In this document: in pieces, positions 62,807 to 64,000 of the stretch
How the letters are laid out: every line of letters begins with the position of its first letter
Position numbering within the stretch: the first letter of the stretch is position 1
Source: RPQJ01 sp963746325
Lineage (GTDB): Bacteria; Pseudomonadota; Gammaproteobacteria; Steroidobacterales; Steroidobacteraceae
Assembly: GCA_963746325.1 (NCBI GenBank)
Contig: CAVVBC010000004.1
Location: 1 to 64,000 of the forward strand
Direction: 5' to 3'
Length of the DNA: 64,000 bases
Notes under the pieces: generated by a model
Databases searched by the model: none
Told to the model about the DNA's origin: nothing
What the model saw: the letters and a program-made list of their open reading frames with translations, nothing else
Translations under genes and position numbers: made by a program

Positions 62807-64000
62807 GGCCAGAGGTTCTCGCCGGTGATCCATGCCGCATGGAAACCGGCGGCGACCCGCCCGGGCAGGCTGACCCGCGCTAGCGGGCCGGCCGTGATGC
62901 GCTTGGCGTCGAAAATCCATGCTTCCGAGCGATAGTCGTTGATGTTGGTCGCGAGCGTGATCGCGTAGCCGCTGTCTTCGTCGCCGCCTTTGGTGCTGCG
63001 GGCGAAGGGCGCTTCGCTCGGGAACCAGCCGGCGGGATAGTTGTAGACCTCGCTCGTGCCCTGGTCGTGGTCGTACTTGACGAGACCCTCGAACGCCAGC
63101 GTCTGCAGGTCCGTGGGGATCAACTGGTGATAGGAGTAGCGTGTGCGCACGCCGTATTTTTCCATGTCGGGCAGGCAGAACTCGGTGTTGAGGTCCGACA
63201 GCTGCTGCTCGCTCTTCTCGCCCGTCTTCAGGTTCATGCGCCAGCGCCGCATGTGGCCCTTGAAGCGCAGGTAAGCCAGCATCGACGCGAGGGGGCCTTC
63301 CTGCGGGTTGCGGCGGATGGTGGGATCGGGCTGGAAGCAGCCGTCCATCGTGATCCAGTCGCCGTCTTCCCAGGCGTTGACCATGTGCAGCACGTAACCC
63401 GGCTCGAACTCGAACCAGCGCACCTGTTCCTGCGTGCCGTAGCGCGGGATGACGCCGAAGCGCGTCGGCAGGTCGGGCCTGAACTGCACCACGCGATGGC
63501 CGGTGCGCTTGAGCACGTCCAGGTCGTGGAACAGCGGGAAGTCGTGCAGGATCGTGTAGTTCGGCGTGATCGTCGTGTCGTGCGGCAGGCGCGGGCCGGG
63601 CAGGTCGATGCGCGTCTTGTGCTTCACCGCGCCGTCGGCGCCGATCACGTAGTACGTGAGCCAGGGCTGGAAATCGGCGTAGCCGTAGTTGATGAACTCG
63701 CCGGTGCGCGGATCGGTCTTGCCGTGCGCGTTCATCGGCGTGTCGAGGCCGCCGGCGAAATCCTGCTCGCCTTCGGTCTCGAGCGTGAGCGGGTCGAGCG
63801 TGTAGACGCGGCCCGCGTTGTACCAGGCCGAGAGGAGCTTGCCGTTGTGCAGGTTCAGCGTGGTGTTCGACGTGTCCTTGCAGTAGTCGGGGTTCATCGA
63901 CTCGACTTCGTGCCCGGCGACGCGCGACAGGTCGTACGGACCCATGATGCCCGAGAGCTCCACCTTGCCGCGCTCGATCTCGTCGTGCAGCGCGCGCGTC
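62785..64000 (-). CDS. Carotenoid/lignostilbene cleavage oxygenase (RPE65 family), 5' end outside the window
   Basis: At least 404 residues, open to the right edge (the frame continues upstream as DARALHDEIERGKVELSG). Iron-binding histidines of the family appear in order: TPMNAHGKTDPRTGEF, LPHDTTITPNYTILHDFPLF, GYVLHMVNAWEDGDW and near the end VSLPGRVAAGFHAAWI. These enzymes use Fe(II) and O2 to cleave a conjugated double bond in carotenoids, retinoids or stilbenes. The full family length is about 470-500 aa, so some 70-100 N-terminal residues are missing. With the feruloyl-CoA-synthase-like ligase it hints at lignin-dimer or apocarotenoid use. Confidence 0.88.
   Translation of the reverse strand, partial: TRALHDEIERGKVELSGIMGPYDLSRVAGHEVESMNPDYCKDTSNTTLNLHNGKLLSAWYNAGRVYTLDPLTLETEGEQDFAGGLDTPMNAHGKTDPRTGEFINYGYADFQPWLTYYVIGADGAVKHKTRIDLPGPRLPHDTTITPNYTILHDFPLFHDLDVLKRTGHRVVQFRPDLPTRFGVIPRYGTQEQVRWFEFEPGYVLHMVNAWEDGDWITMDGCFQPDPTIRRNPQEGPLASMLAYLRFKGHMRRWRMNLKTGEKSEQQLSDLNTEFCLPDMEKYGVRTRYSYHQLIPTDLQTLAFEGLVKYDHDQGTSEVYNYPAGWFPSEAPFARSTKGGDEDSGYAITLATNINDYRSEAWIFDAKRITAGPLARVSLPGRVAAGFHAAWITGENLWPQARAVG

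Overview
The window is GC-rich, densely coded DNA from a bacterium. Lipoprotein and outer-membrane beta-barrel genes, a TonB-dependent receptor and Tat/Sec exported proteins point to a Gram-negative. The gene content (DUF3604, HupE/UreJ, DUF3300/DUF2950, many acyl-CoA and SDR enzymes) suggests a proteobacterium, probably a gammaproteobacterium of the steroid/terpenoid-degrading kind; that placement is inference. No rRNA, tRNA or CRISPR was seen.

Layout. (1) 1-9.4 kb: tail of an outer-membrane transporter gene, then three tandem DUF3604 (PHP-like exported protein) genes: a decayed copy, an intact copy and a lipoprotein copy with one frameshift. Small secreted ORFs lie between them, one with a perfect 15-unit Lys-Asp hexanucleotide repeat. 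A parvulin isomerase, a HupE/UreJ membrane protein and a cupin follow. (2) 9.5-18 kb: remains of an SDR gene, then a 2-oxoacid (acetoin-type) dehydrogenase locus with E1-alpha, an E1-beta/E2 deletion chimera and a lipoate ligase. A VOC-VOC-SRPBCC fusion, an AraC regulator divergent from an epimerase, and a LysR regulator complete the region. (3) 18.2-21.8 kb: DUF3300-DUF2950-outer-membrane protein set. (4) 21.8-27.4 kb: IS transposase remnant, TPR/O-GlcNAc-transferase-like protein, MFS carrier, membrane-thioredoxin fusion, and a MITE-like repeat. (5) 27.4-64 kb: a catabolic island with five acyl-CoA ligases, three thiolases, two acyl-CoA dehydrogenases, a carboxyltransferase, MaoC hydratase, several SDRs, P450, hotdog thioesterase, NTF2-like proteins, two DUF1295 membrane proteins, a molybdopterin oxidoreductase, TonB receptor, MFS carrier, double-HxlR regulator and a carotenoid/lignostilbene oxygenase running off the right edge.

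How it works together. The island reads as uptake (TonB receptor, MFS), activation (CoA ligases), and ring or side-chain oxidation (P450, Mo enzyme, SDRs, acyl-CoA dehydrogenases, hydratase, thiolases) of a hydrophobic isoprenoid, steroid or lignin-derived substrate. The exact substrate cannot be told from sequence.

Caution. At least a dozen otherwise well-conserved genes carry single-base frameshifts, mostly one extra base. They are dense in the first 21 kb. Either the assembly has indel errors or this part of the genome is decaying; frameshifted genes are therefore given with their apparent full extent.
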